The notes under the pieces are model-generated. The model worked only from the letters and a program-made list of their open reading frames with translations, was not told where the DNA came from and searched no databases. The position numbers and the translations under genes were made by a program. This document shows positions 21,913 to 34,322 of a DNA stretch of 64,000 nt, one piece after another (position 1 is the stretch's first letter; every line of letters begins with the position of its first letter). The stretch is taken from assembly GCA_020543525.1 (NCBI GenBank), contig JAHYIO010000007.1:248001-312000 (forward strand). The letters are read 5' to 3'. Source of the stretch: Coriolopsis trogii (lineage: Eukaryota > Basidiomycota > Agaricomycetes > Polyporales > Polyporaceae).

Positions 21913-23008
21913 ATGTCGATGGCTCCTAGCACCGACATGTCTTCCTTTGTCTCGATGCTCAAGTCCTCAAAACATATCATAGCTGTAGCAGGTGCAGGTT
22001 TGTCGGCTGCCTCCGGTGCGTAACCCTTCTCAAGACTCCCGAAATCTTAGCTCATATCCACGGCCTCGCCGTGCATACTCTTTAGGAATCCCTACGTTTA
22101 GAGGCGCAGGAGGCTTGTGGAGGAGACACAACGCGATTGAACTCGCGACTCCGGAAGCTTTCGATGCAAACCCCTCCCGGGTATGGCAGTTCTACCACTA
22201 CCGACGAGAAAAGTGCCGCTCTCCCTTCCGGCTCCATCTCAAGCACCTCATCTAATGACGTCTTCCACACAGGGCCCTCGCAGCCCAGCCAAACCCAGGG
22301 CACATCGCACTTGCCATGTTCTCCCTCCCGTCGGTGAGGGAAAAGATAGCGCCTGGTACCTCCTTCACTCTCATCACGCAGAACGTCGACGGCCTGAGCC
22401 GCAGAGCCCTCGAACAAGTCGCGCAGGCGCACCCCGAACTCGCCGATGAAGTCCGGTCGCCTAAAGTGCAGAACTCGATGCTCGAGATGCATGGCCGACT
22501 CTTCGACGTCGTCTGCACATCCGACGGGTGTGGTTTTAGAGAACACATCCTTAACTCACCCATCTGCCCGGCACTCGCGGGCACGGAGGATGTGTTCGAC
22601 CGCGATGCGTCTGAGCCACACATCGAAGAGAAAGACCTGCCGCGCTGTCGCAAGTGCGGGTCGCTCACTCGCCCGGGTGTCGTGTGGTTCGGGGAGACGC
22701 CATGGTACCTGGAAGAGATTGATGGCTTGGTGGAGAAAGCTGACTTGTGCATCGTCGTTGGTACCTCGTCCACAGTACGTACTACCCTGAGCAACATCCG
22801 AGCCTCACGAATACTAAAGATACCACAGGTGTATCCTGCTGCAGGGTATGCAGCCGAGGTACAAGATCACGGGGGCAAAGTCGCAGTCTTTAATCTCGAC
22901 CGGAGTGAAGGTGACCAGGACGCGGACTTCATGTTCCTCGGTCCAGCAGAGACCATACTTCCGAAAGCTCTTGGACTCGTCGGAAAGGAGGTCAGCTGGG
23001 AGGCATAG
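21913..23008 (+). CDS. Class III sirtuin, SIRT5-type NAD-dependent lysine deacylase
   Basis: NAD-dependent deacylase that in the SIRT5 group removes succinyl, malonyl and glutaryl groups from lysine. Exons are 21913-22015, 22086-22212, 22273-22774 and 22829-23008, 303 residues, all in frame. Exon 1 gives [20 protein letters not shown] across the first join (NAD loop). The join at 22212/22273 follows [11 protein letters not shown], whose Tyr and Arg (YHYR) are the acyl-pocket residues specific to SIRT5-like enzymes. [14 protein letters not shown] and the catalytic histidine in [12 protein letters not shown] follow. Zinc cysteines are C-x4-C (VVCTSDGC) and C-x2-C (RCRKC). Then come [27 protein letters not shown] and [20 protein letters not shown]. 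No clear mitochondrial presequence is visible ([13 protein letters not shown]). Two in-frame ATGs (21913 and 21919) could serve as the start. Confidence 0.93.
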
Positions 23009-23137
23009 CAGAATCGACGTGCAAGGCAGCAGCATTATATAGCATGTACGATATATCCTGTATAAACAACTCTCAGCGTCCCTCGAACTCTAGGCGCAAG
23101 CGAACGTAGCACATACCTGAAAAGCTGCTCCCTAAAA

Positions 23138-23719
23138 TCACGCTTGACCCTCCTCTCCACGCGCCGCCTTCTCCTCTTCAATCTGCGCCTTGACCTCCTC
23201 ATATTTGTCCATCAGCAGGTCATACCCCGGCTGGGCCGAGTTCTCCTCCTCCACCCCGTACAGTACCGCCGCGACACCCATCTCCCTCGGGCTCATCCGA
23301 CTGCTCCAGATCTTGTTCACGTCCTTGGTGTTCACATGTGCCGCCTTGTTGATCGTCGACGACAAGCCCGTCTCGGGCGTGTACTTCGGTGCGTCCTCCT
23401 GGGCAGCCACGTCGACCGCGACCTCCACCATACGCCCCTCGAACTTGTGCGACGAGTACTTCTCGTGCCTATAGATGAAGGCGTCGTCGATGGCGTCCGA
23501 GAGGTTCTCTTTCGTAATGAAACTCTCCGACTGGTGGTAGAGGCTGGTGAGGATGCGCATCTTCTCCGCGGGAAGCGTCGCTTTGGGCTTCACGTCAAGT
23601 TTTGACGGACGAGATGAGGAAGATGAGGGGGAAGGGGAGGCTTGAGAAGACGCATAGCGGCTACATGACGCTGCACGGCGAAGGGAGGTGCGTAGAGCCC
23701 GAGTCGTTGCGCTTGACAT
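23138..23719 (-). CDS. Probable mitochondrial protein, function unknown
   Basis: Single-exon gene of 194 residues. The start (MSSATTRALRTSLRRAASCS, then RYASSQASPS) is rich in Arg, Ser and Ala with no acids: a good mitochondrial presequence with a likely cleavage near RYAS|SQ. The mature part contains MRILTSLYHQSESFITKENL and SDAIDDAFIYRHEKY, then a C-terminal helix ending in Glu/Lys/Ala repeats (EEVKAQIEEEKAARGEEGQA). I do not recognise the family. The size, presequence and charged helices would suit a small ribosomal or assembly factor, but that is inference only. ATG 23719 was chosen because the longer frame upstream lacks a presequence. It is convergent with the sirtuin gene (129 bp between stops). 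Confidence 0.75.
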   Translation of the reverse strand: MSSATTRALRTSLRRAASCSRYASSQASPSPSSSSSRPSKLDVKPKATLPAEKMRILTSLYHQSESFITKENLSDAIDDAFIYRHEKYSSHKFEGRMVEVAVDVAAQEDAPKYTPETGLSSTINKAAHVNTKDVNKIWSSRMSPREMGVAAVLYGVEEENSAQPGYDLLMDKYEEVKAQIEEEKAARGEEGQA

Positions 23720-23921
23720 GGCGGTCCAAGACAAGAAATATACGATCACGTGGCAGCGACAGCCTATGCTTGACGCTCGAAGACATGGCACACGAACAGG
23801 GCTTGCCAGTTGAGCTCAGCGAGTGGTAATTCCCATCCGTTGTCATTTTCGTACTCGTACACAATACAGCAATAGGTAGATAGGGGAAAGCGATGTGGCC
23901 GACCTCGTGAGCCGTGCCAAG

Positions 23922-25990
23922 CTACAAGTTTGCTTTGACACCGTGCCTTTCCTCGATGATCCTCTCCCTCCGCTTGATCTCAACCTGACGCTTTGTGAGC
24001 TCAGCGGCACGCTTGAGTTCCCTCTGCCCAATCTGCTGAATGTGGACAGCGTCCGGTCCCTGTAGAATTACACGTGAGCACCCCTGGATATGTAAGTAAA
24101 CCAGTCCACATACGTCAGCGATGCGCAGAGTACGCAACCCGGCGTACATGGCAGCAAGAGGGGTGTCCTGGCTGACGCCCTCCGCTCCGTACGCCTGAAT
24201 GGCACGGTCAATGACTTGACAGGCCATCGAGGGCACGACAAACTGTATACAAATGATAAGCACTGGCATGCGCATATCAATGAATGGCGGAACTAACCTT
24301 CGCAATACCGATCTCCTTGAGTGCGCCCTTAGCCTTGGCCTTGTCAATCTGCACGAACACCCTTCAGCATATGATCTCTTGGAGAAATCGCTACTACCAA
24401 CCTGCAATGCTGCACTATAGACAAGCAATCTTGCAGACTCGATCTCTGCTCGGGACTTGGCGATGTCGGCAACGACCGTGCCTAGAGCATACCCTCACAG
24501 TCAAACTTTTGAACAGAGCGTCTTCACGCGAAGTACTAACCATGCTCATACAGGTACTTGCCGAACGTCTTCTTCGCTGGGTCAGTCACCCTCTGGAGCA
24601 TCAGGTCCAGAGCATACTGAGCAGCTCCAATAGAGCGCATGCAGTGATGAATGCGGCCAGGGCTGTAGCAGATCTCTGTGAGTGAAATTGGGATGTCTTC
24701 CCGGAAACCAGAGCATACTCACCCAAGTCGGCCCTGGATGATCTCAAAGCCCTTGCCCCAGCCATACACGAGGTTCTCCAGAGGGACACGGACGTTCTCG
24801 TAGATAACCTCGCAATGGCCCTCAGGGGCATCGTCGTACCCGAATACACCCATAGCGCGGACGACCTTGACACCTGGTGCATTGGCAGGCACAATGACGA
24901 TGCTCTGCTGCCGGTACTTGTCGCTGTTGTCGGGGTCGCTCTTGCCAAGAACAAGATGGAGGGCGCAGCGCGGGTCACCAGCCCCGCTGATGTACCTGTA
25001 TCATTCGAACATAACTCAATGATCATCCGGAACATAACGAATGGTGTGATGGCCAAATAGGGATTTCCTACGAACCACTTGTGCCCGTTGATAACGATTT
25101 CGTTGCCCTCCTGACGGATGGTCGTCCGGATGTTGGTCGCATCAGAAGAGGCAACTGTACACATGCACGTTTGCCACTTCAGTGAAGGGGGAGGATGGAA
25201 GGTTGATGCACGTACCGAACCGTTCGGTCATTGAGAAGGCGGACCGTATCTCGCCATTCAGCAGTGGAAGAAGCCATTTCTTATGCTGCTCGGGCGAGCC
25301 GTACCGCGCAAGGACCTCTGTGCGTCGGATTGTTACAGGTGAGTAAAGAAAATGTACATCCAGTGAAAGAACGAGGACGCGCACCCATGTTGCCAGTGTC
25401 AGGAGCGGAGCAATTGACGGACTCAGACGCAACCTGCCCGCCCCTCCCGAGGAGCTCCGCCATAACCCCATACTATGTCAATCGGAGCAATGAGCATCAT
25501 GATCATAACGCGCGAGCATTTGGGGCATGGATTCACCTCGAGGTTCGTCAGGGGGACACCAAACTGGGGATAGTGCGCTTTGCTCAAGAACAAGTTCCAA
25601 AGCCCGAGCTTTTTGGCCTTCTCCTTCAACTCTGCCGTGACGGGAATGATGGCTTTCCACCGTTTCTCTGGGTCCGTAGGGACCTGTGCATGCGCGACTC
25701 GCACTGCGGGGTACACCTCTTCCTAGCAACACAAACGTGCGAAGCGTCAATCACGCGCCTGATTGCAACAGACGTCAAATACCATACGCACCTCAAGGAA
25801 CTTGATGAGCTTCAACAGAGTCTCCTTCGCAAACGGCGAGAACTTGTCCTCAATCTATGTCGACCCACAAACCCAACGCGGTCACCACCCAATTTCAGCA
25901 CTCCTATAGGGTGATCCACGCAGAACGATCCACACGCACCAAGGCCCATGATGACGGAGAGGTGTACTGGACAATAGGATGAGCTGCCAT
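23922..25990 (-). CDS. Acyl-CoA dehydrogenase (ACAD10/11-like C-terminal type)
   Basis: FAD enzyme that introduces the alpha-beta double bond in acyl-CoA, the first step of beta-oxidation. About ten or more short exons. The start at 25990 ([17 protein letters not shown]) splices at 25940 to an exon 25854-25792 ([20 protein letters not shown]), then 25722-25537 ([29 protein letters not shown]). Later pieces show [119 protein letters not shown] and [38 protein letters not shown] follows. These are the N-terminal, middle and C-terminal ACAD domains in order. The C-terminus KANL is at most a weak PTS1, and no strong mitochondrial presequence is seen, so the compartment is open. Confidence 0.9.
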
Positions 25991-26953
25991 GATTGACCGG
26001 ACAAGCAAGAACAAGTGACAGTGGGAAACAGGGACAGAGTGTGGGGGAGGGGAAGTCGCGAGTCGCCACCCCCGCACTCGAGCCTTGTATGGACGGCCGG
26101 CTATACGAGTTGCCCGGCCGCGCCTCTCGACTACGAGTCGTTATCCCAATGCGGTAAGCAAGATTGCTGCCTAGGCACGGAGCCTTCTTCCCACCGAGGT
26201 CACAGGTATTATAGTGGCTGCAATGCCGCGCCGCAAGCGACTGGCAGAACGGGCTTGTGGATATGCATAAGCGAGTCAGGAGACCCGAATCAAGTACTCT
26301 CGCAAAATACAGCAGGGAAGCATAAGTCTGCAGTACTAGATGGGTCCAAGCAGTCGAACTCCTGTCAGTATGCCGACCCATGGTCTGATCCAAACAAGTT
26401 ATTCGACAGCTTGAGACCCTCTTAAGTCTGGAGTCACGGTGTAATACAAGCCGTAATATATGTTGAGACATGCATATGTCATAGAGCTTCCACTATTAGT
26501 GAGAATAATCAATTGAGTACCATTAACTTGTTCCCACATGTACAACTTTGTGCTGAGTTTGTTTTGACATCCTACGAGAGAGAACTTTTGAGTCTTGACC
26601 AACGACCTGTTTCAGCTGCGCCGGATGTGCACTATGCTGAGTCCAGTGGTGAGTAGTCAGATGATGTCTCAGACGACATCTCGTACTAATAGTTACATGT
26701 ACAGTTTCCGCCGCGTGTCGTAGCTATGCAGTTCAGATTCATGATGCCATACACGACATAAGTACACTAGTACTTCCCCGATACCCTGATGTGGTATTGA
26801 GAGAATAAGCACCCACATTAACCGAGTGGCGCTTGAGCGCTTCACTCCAAGATCACTCTTTTCTCTGTCGCTAACTCTGCACGGAGGCCAAATAACTCTC
26901 GCTCTCAAGTAGCTCCTTTTGAGTATAACAGCGCGTATTATTCCAACATTAAG
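25991..26953. other. Divergent intergenic region
   Basis: About 960 bases between the acyl-CoA dehydrogenase and MYND gene starts. AT content is higher than in flanking genes around 26.4-26.75 kb. No recognisable gene; it should contain both promoters. Confidence 0.4.
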
Positions 26954-28462
26954 ATGAACAAGCACATGGGCATGGAGTCGATCATGGGTATAGGCGGGGG
27001 GACCGTCTCGGAGGAGGCCGCTAGAAAGTACGTTCTCACTCATCTGGGTCTTACATGCACTCTTCTGACGCATCGATGACCGACCATGCATGAATTCCCA
27101 GTCTGGCAATAGGCGAGGACCTCTGTCGGAGGCGTAAACCAAATCAAGCAGTACCTTACCTCCTCAAAGCAATGAAGGATCCCAACAATCTCGACGCGAT
27201 CGTGCAGCTGGCATTCCTTATGCCTACTATGGAGGAGGGACTTGAGTTGCTAGAGAAAGGAGCTGCAGACGGTGCGTGTAGCTTGATTATGCGATGGCGC
27301 GGTCTTAGCTGAGCGCATATGAAGGACGCGCTCACCTCACGCGTAGATTTGGCCCGAAGTGTTTCGACGACGATGGCGATCAAGTCGGCCATTTTTGGGG
27401 TATAATTGAGACACGGCCCTATATGCGTGTCCTGCAGGCCATTGTTCGCCTCGCTTTCGAGCTAAAAGACTATGAGAAGGCTGCGTAAGTCACATTGTAC
27501 GCTTACCGAGAGTCATATTGAGTGATACCTCTAGCAACACCATAATTGAGATGCTCCGTCTCTGCCCTGGAGATAATATGGGCCAACGGTCTTGGCTAGG
27601 CTCTGTCTTGCTCCAAGCTGGCCGCACGTCTGATGCGCTCTCGTTCGCTCAAGCATGGCTAAACCTTCCGAAGCACGTCGACTGGCCCGCCCGCGGAGGA
27701 TGCACGTTCGAAGCCCCGAGCAATGCAACATTGTCTCCAGACTTCATAGAACGAAACAAGAAGTGGGGTCCTGGCGCCGAGCTCTACACCGCTGCGCTAG
27801 CGTCGTACAAATTGTGGGGCGATTGCGATCTTGCAAGGCAATATCTCCGAGTGGCTGCAAGCGCCAATCCGCACGTATTGGTGAGGCTGCTTGCGAAGGT
27901 GGACAGGCCCAGTGTGTCCTCCCAATTCCCGTGCATGAAGTGCCCTCTGACAACTTTACTGTATTCAGAGGTCCTCAACAACCTGCCGCGCTCCATGAAT
28001 GGACCTGAAGACGCACATGATTACTTGTGGCTCACGCAGAATTTATGGATGGACCCTGAGGTCTGGAACTGGGCCAACAGCGATGCCGAAGCGAAGTCGT
28101 ATGTGCTCAAGACCTGTGCCCGTGAAGGCTGCAAGACGCGCGAAGTACGTGTGGCCGAGTTTAAGCGTTGCGGCGGGTGCAAGGAAGCCGTCTACTGCGG
28201 GCAAGCGTGCCAGAAAGAAGACTGGGCGGCACACAAGAAGAGTGGGTTACTCCAATGCTCCTGGCTTCTTGCCGATTCCCCCTGATACGCTGCCGCTGAC
28301 CCCAGTTTGTCGTCGATTCCTCTAGGCTGCAAAGAACATCAGCGGCACAAGGAGTTCCTCAAGGCGATGGTTGCCGGCCGAAGCACGTCGGGTTCAGACG
28401 ACGCGCCCATTGTCGCGTCGTCGGACTTCAGCACTGGTGGAATGACGACGACATTCCTATGA
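26954..28462 (+). CDS. MYND zinc-finger protein with TPR-like N-terminal region
   Basis: Belongs to an expanded Agaricomycete family with an N-terminal helical/TPR-like region and a C-terminal MYND finger; MYND fingers mediate protein-protein contacts, but the role of this family is unknown. Exons are 26954-27027, 27102-27275, 27347-27484, 27535-28241 and 28326-28462, 409 residues in frame. The N-terminal part shows KPNQAVPYLLKAMKDPNN, CFDDDGDQVGHFWGIIETRP and TIIEMLRLCPGDNMGQRSWL. The central part shows ALASYKLWGDCDLARQYLRV and DAHDYLWLTQNLWMDPEVW. The MYND finger spans CAREGC ... RCGGCKEAVYCGQACQKEDW, then AAHKKSCKEHQRH after the last splice, with all zinc ligands present. The second donor used is GTGTAG at 27276, because only this restores the conserved frame. 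A decayed paralogue lies at about 41.6-42.4 kb. Confidence 0.87.
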
Positions 28463-31400
28463 AAGCACAAGCTTCGGTCTCCAACGTGAACTCTCGCGGA
28501 GGTTCCCCTTCGGGGAGAAATGCTCACCAGGTTGCCAGTGGTCTCGAGAGTTCGGACCTCGGAAGAAGCGCCATTGCCAGGGTAGGATGTAGCTGATCCT
28601 CGGGATCTTCGGCGTGCCTCGAGTGTGACTGTGCTTGTGCTGTTGTGAGTAGGAGGGGAGTAGTGATACGACGGAGGTCGAACTCTCCGTGCGGATCAGG
28701 CAAGAACGACCTCCCGACCTCGCGCTCCGGCAGCCTTTATAGGCAGCTACGGCTCGGAAGAAGAGATGGTTATCGACCATGCCGTCACCTGTGCGTTCGT
28801 GCGGAGCGCCGGTGTGATAGCTGATCCATATACATGTACGTGTTACGTCCACGGATATCTCAAGTCTTACATGTTGTCGGGTTCATCTATAGCTCGCCCT
28901 CTGCGCCGTGTCCATGTGGAGGCGCACGGGCGTACCATGAAGTGAGCTTCGAAACATGCTCAGGACATATCGCGATCGCCCTGCTTTCTCGCATATTTTG
29001 CTTCGTCTTGCGCGCGTTCTATTCGGGCTGCCCATGACCGTGGACGAGTGTCTCGACTATTCGACTAGCACATAAAGAGCGCTGCGTGCCCCACGCCCGT
29101 CTTCCCCAAGGATCTGGGGTGGACGTGCATCACATCTCGCACTCTCTAGTCCCCCTGGCTTGTCCCAGGGTTGCGCAGGCCCCAATGTGCACGTCCGCGC
29201 GTCCGGCGACGGAAACGGAAGAAGTGACACGATTGTCCGTCCGTGTTCCGTCTCGCGATAGGCGTGCCCTGGACCGCTATCGACAGGAAACCCCGAGTGC
29301 GGCTGCTGCACTGTGCTGCGTGCTCGACACCACGGCGGTACCCACGCAGGATCGTCTGCGACGATGCATGCTGCGATGAAGGCTCAGGTCGCCCGTTGCG
29401 CGATCAGTCAGGCTTCCCTCGGGCCCTCCGTGTAACGGTCGCGCGTGGCGTGCGTACGGCATGCGGGGGCACGCTTCTCGGATTCTAGCAGCAGAGAAAA
29501 TTCTGTACGGATGGAGCGTGCACTGTGGCCTATCGTGTCAGGCAAGACTGGTGACCGATGGAGAGGCCTCGGAGCAAACGCGCGGGGGATACCCCAGGAC
29601 CCGTTCCGTCCCCATCATCTCATGTCCGTCGTTCCGGGCGCTCCGGCGTCCGAGCTCGTTCTTCGCACTCCGACACACCCATGCAGGGCCTGTCTGATCC
29701 TGACTCTCGGGCTGCAAACTGGCCAGCTGCTATCGTCATCGGCGGGGTCAGTTGCACGTTCATGCGACCGCCTCCGCGAATCTTCCATCGTCCATGGCAT
29801 CACACGGTGACACGGTCCCTCGCGTATCTCTGACTCTCTTTTCCGTCGACGCTCATGTGCCCTCGCGCGCTCATTCGTCCTATCTGTTCTCGCCACTGGG
29901 GAAATCATCGAGCAGCAACGACTCGATCAGGACCCATTCGCGCAGCCTATCGACCGTCGACGCGAGCTCGTGTGTTCTAGCCGGCCGGCCTGCGCACACG
30001 TAGTGTGTACGTCCGCAGGCACAGGGCAGAGCTATCGGGCATCGCTCGCGTCCTCGACGGTCGCTGCGCGGGGAAGGGGAAGCAACCTTGCAACGGAAGC
30101 ACTAGGGCGTGCCCGGCGCTCCGTGGCTGTCTTCTCTCCGGCCTTTGGGTCTTCATCTTCGGGCACAGACTGCAGTTTCATTCATTCAGTCATGTCTGAG
30201 TTTGTGCCCAAGAATAACAACAGCCACCAGCCTGAACCTGAAATCCTCTGTGATTCTCCACACTTCCTTCCCGTTCCACCGACTTCTCTGCCTTCCTCGC
30301 GTGCGACGCAGTGCGTACGCGGCTTCAGCTTGGAGCCCCAGACTTGCCCTCAGAGTCAGAGTCAGACTTTCGGCAACCTCCTACAATCACAATCGCATTC
30401 ACTCCACGTACGTACCGCACACATGCGCACGCTTCGCACAGTCATCAGTGCATTCGGACTCTCAGAAGCACCCGCAAACGTCCGTGTAGGCCTTCGCTTG
30501 GGGGCCATTCGTGGCGTTTGGACGGTCAGCGGTCGCATCCAGGCTTCGGGCGCGGACCAAACTTCACCCAAGGGCCTGTGAGAGCTGGACGGAACGGGGC
30601 CCTGGGGGGTGTCACTTGCTGTCCGATAGACGAAAGTTCGAGTTCCTGAACCTAAACTTCCGACTCGGGCAGGTTGGGGGAGGGCAAGATTCAGGGGTCA
30701 GGACGAGAAAAAAAGTCATTATATATTAACGGATTATCCTGTCTACGGTACGTGTACATACAGCGAGCGTACGATACACCGGGTGTGTTTGCGGGGAGGT
30801 GGATACAGACGTGGATCATACTACTGACGCGTGTGCACGAACGGGGTGAGGAAGAGGTGGAGGGTTGCATGAATAGAGTGGGGAAAAACCGGCGGGGAAG
30901 ACGAAAGGACTCGAGTGGGAAAGAGAGAAAGTCTGCGGGAGGGGAACGCCACGACGTGCGGAAGGGTCCAGAGGACTAGGGAGAAAGGGACGAGAGCAGG
31001 CGGATGGGACCGGGGAGAAACGGAAGAGTGCGCAGCGGGCGGAGAGGAAAAGGGAGCAGATTAAGTTAAGTAAGCTTGGGATGAGATCGGGGCAGACTAT
31101 ACTGAGGAGCGCGTAACATGCATGGGTGATGGAGAGCCGGAAACACTAAGGAAGAACTGCACGGGGTAGATATGATGATCGAGGGCGGCATGAGCGGCGG
31201 AGGATAGACAAAAGATAGTGACAAAACAGCGGAACGGGGCAGAGGGATGGAGCAAGAGGAGAACATTGGGATGGAGCGGTAAAGCAGGAGATACACATTA
31301 ATGTACGACAGCGGAAAGAAAAGTACCTGGGTAACGATCCATTACGCGCGTCCGGGAATGAAGATGAGAGTACGGGGTATTCGAACGACAACGGACGCCT

Positions 31401-31831
31401 GGGTGACGTTTCCGGTCGATAAATTATGCGACCACTTCAGGGCGCGAAACAAATGCGACGACATCAGTCGGCATGATTATGCTTGTGAGAAGCGTTGAGC
31501 GGCTCCGAAATATATGGCCGCGAGGGAGGCGTGAACCTGCGCGCGCGATGCGCGATGTGGAGGGCGAAACCCGAAGTGGAAGGGTGCACCGTGAAGATCA
31601 CCGTACATTTTGGTTTTGTTCGTGAAATGCGGGTCATGATGGGGCATGAAGGCGCGGCATGGCGTGTATGCGTGCGGTGAAGGCACTCGTCTCCACCGAG
31701 TGAGGAAGAGTAGAAGCGTAGGCAAGGACGAAAGTGACAGAGCGTTGGAAGACGCACCGGCGCGAGTCCCAAGATGAAACCTCGCCCTTCCCCACCCTCT
31801 CCGATCTCCATGCGGACGCGTTGGAGGAAGC
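28463..31831. other. 3.4 kb gene-poor region
   Basis: No open frame here shows a family signature or a plausible exon chain. From about 28.9 to 30.6 kb the sequence is mixed, with Ser/Arg-rich spurious frames. From about 30.65 to 31.3 kb the + strand is strongly purine-rich (long G/A runs). The last part should be the 3' flank of the F-box-like gene. Nothing specific is recognised. Confidence 0.4.
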
Positions 31832-33071
31832 CTAGTACGACCAATCCAAGAACGCGCCGTCGAAGTCGTAGTCCCGATCCGCGTCAAGCACGTCGTGTTC
31901 CTGCTCCGGTAGGGCTGCGGCGCGGGGAGTCACTGGCGGCGAGAGCCACTCCTTCTCCTCCGGCTTGGCCGAGGACGTGGACTCTTTAGCGCGGGACTGC
32001 CAATGGATGCCGGCAAGCTCGAAGGTTGACAAGTGGGGCAGTGTTTCGAGCGTTGAGGCGATGCGCGAATAAAACGCCTGGTGGGTGTGCGCAGGGAAGC
32101 TATGAGTCAGCGATCGGATTCTTATTGTCAGGGAGTACGCGATTACGCACCAAGTCTGGCAGATCCCACAATGCACGCGTCGTCATCAGCCGTACGCTTA
32201 CGAGGTTGGGGAACGCGACGGCAAGGGCCTCGAGAAGCTCGGCCGGGGCTGCACTCGTCATCGCGCTGAGGACTTGCAATTGAGAGTTTGCGCCCGTAGA
32301 CTGATCAGCGGTAGCGGATTCGTCGATTCGGAGTTGAGAGATTGCGTCTGGAAGGAACGGAGCGCCGGGAGCCGGAAGGAGGTCTAGGGTGAGGTCACCG
32401 GAAAGGAGGACAGCCTTTAGTGGCCTAGAGACAAGGGTGGGAAGGAGTTGTGCGGGACCAGTGTACGCTTCGAGAATGGGAAGGTGTGACGGAGAAAGGA
32501 GGGCATGAGGAGAGCGTGGGGGAGGCTCCGATTCGATGTCCGCCTCGGAGAGAGAGGAGAGGGTGAGAGAGATAAGGGATGGAACCTGGCTGAGGAAATG
32601 GCTGAGGTGGTCGTCGAGCGGGAAGTTGGAGGTCAGATGTTCGAGACGCGGGTAGAAGGCGGGCCCGGGACAGGGACTGTGACCTTTCTTCTTTCCGTTC
32701 TCGCCCTTGGGGGGTGAGAGAATCCAACTGGTGGAGGAATCGACATATAACGCGAGGCTGGTGAGATTTGTCATGAGGCGCAGCGCACGCTGGAGGTCGC
32801 GATAGGTCGGGAGGGTGGCTTGGTCGGCATCGCCGAGGTGGACGGACAAAGTGCGGACGAGGCGGGCGTGCTTTGGACGAGAGGCGAGGAGGGAGATGAG
32901 GGAGAGGTTGCGGGAGTAGTCGGAGAGGGAGAGGTGGCGATAAAGGAGGCGGGTGGCACTAGGGTTGAGGGCTGAACATGTCCTGGCCGCGGCGGCGAGG
33001 GCGGGTGCGTGTGCGACGAGCGGGGAGAGGACTGCGTCGAGGAGCTCGACGGGGAGGGCGGCGAGAGCCAT
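31832..33071 (-). CDS. F-box-like protein
   Basis: Two exons on the minus strand, 33071-32151 and 32077-31832, encode 388 residues. The N-terminal ALAALPVELLDAVLSPLVAH, continuing ALAAAARTCSALNPSATRLL and YRHLSL, resembles the F-box/F-box-like helix set that binds Skp1 in SCF ubiquitin ligases. The rest looks like imperfect leucine-rich repeats (PKHARLVRTLSVHLGD, RALRLMTNLTSLALYVD, YPRLERFT-like RLEHLTSNFPLDDHLSHFL, LVSVRLMTTRALWDLPDL, LETLPHLSTFELAGIHW), a layout common in Agaricomycete F-box proteins and probably the substrate-binding part. The C-terminus is acidic (ADRDYDFDGAFLDWSY). Third-position GC is high. The start was chosen at ATG 33071, where the F-box begins. Confidence 0.8.
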
Positions 33072-34322
33072 GGTCGTTGGGTGGCTGGGCTGCGTAGGAA
33101 AGCTGGGAAAGGGAAGGGGCAAGACGAGGATTATATAGAGAGGAAAGAAGGAGCGGGCAGAGAAGCTCGCAGCAGGAAGAAAGAGGGCGTGGACAGACAG
33201 CTGTGGCTTGGAAAAACAGCGAACGAGGCTGGAAGCGACTGCAGCAAAGCAAATCGGGGTCGGTTTCACGCATCTGGCGCGCGCATCTGGCCTCCTCCTC
33301 CTCCTCCCAATCTCTTCGCCCTATCGAACCGCTCCTGCGCTCTCTCCCAGCCTACTCGTTTGTCGCCCAGACGATCCCTCAATCGACTCCGAAACGCCTC
33401 AGATCTGGGCCCCACGTGTGTCTGTCTCCCGTCCTTCTCGCCCTTCGACCCCGAATCTGCCAATCTACTGTCCAGCCCAACTGACTCTCTCCTGCTCCCA
33501 CCGTCTGTTCTCGCACCTAGTCTCTCCGACATACCTCCACTCTCTCTCTCTTTCTCAATCCCTCATGTCCCTGCACACGTTCCTCCTTGCCGACCCCCAA
33601 GCCGTCTCGCCTACCTCCTAGACCTCATCAGCGACCCATCACTCCCCTTCTGCGCACCCGTCACCAACAGCACACCATTGCGCTTCCATACGCGCGTCGC
33701 CCAATGCCCACAGCCTCAGACGTCGTCGACGCTCGACAAAGGGCGCACCTCGTCCTGCCTGCGCACACCCTCTCGTCTTCGCACACTTTGACGGCAACGT
33801 GACAGTGTCCTTCTCCAGCAGAGCGCTCTCGTCCATACATCCGGAACCAGCGAGAAGCCTTCCTGTCCTCGCCAGACGGCCATTCCTTAGCCACTAATGC
33901 CCCTCTCCTCTCCTTCACTGTACCTCATATTCCCATGTCCGAGCACCCCGTCACCTCCCGCGATCTGGTGCGACTCCATGCTTGTCTCTTCCCTCTCCAT
34001 CGCATCTAGACGTAGTCTCTCATGTACACGTATTTTACTCATACGTATCGTATCACGCCATTCCATGCACAAAGTTCTTCCCTGCCCCTGGATCTTCCCG
34101 AAATTTGTACACCTACCGACATCGAAAGCGCGAGTCAGCATAAAACACATCCTTCCTCCCAGGACCTCAGCTTCTATTAAACTCAAACGCGTCCAGGTCA
34201 CGCTTGAGCGTCTAGATCACGTGCCACGCGCCTCCTTTTCGCCCGTGTCAACTCTCGTTTGCAGACCGCCAACGAGTCTTCAGCACACCCACCACCGACG
34301 CCAGGCGCGGCCTCCTCCAACT
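33072..34322. other. Divergent intergenic region, F-box-like / bL19m
   Basis: 1.25 kb holding two promoters. The segment 33.28-33.8 kb is pyrimidine-rich on the + strand. A frame at 33897-34322 is open upstream of the bL19m start, but it is Ser/Leu-rich without likeness and is treated as leader. Confidence 0.4.

Noticed and set aside
28457..28852. Minus-strand ORF overlapping the end of the MYND gene
   Set aside because: Antisense overlap with a solid gene and no recognisable features.
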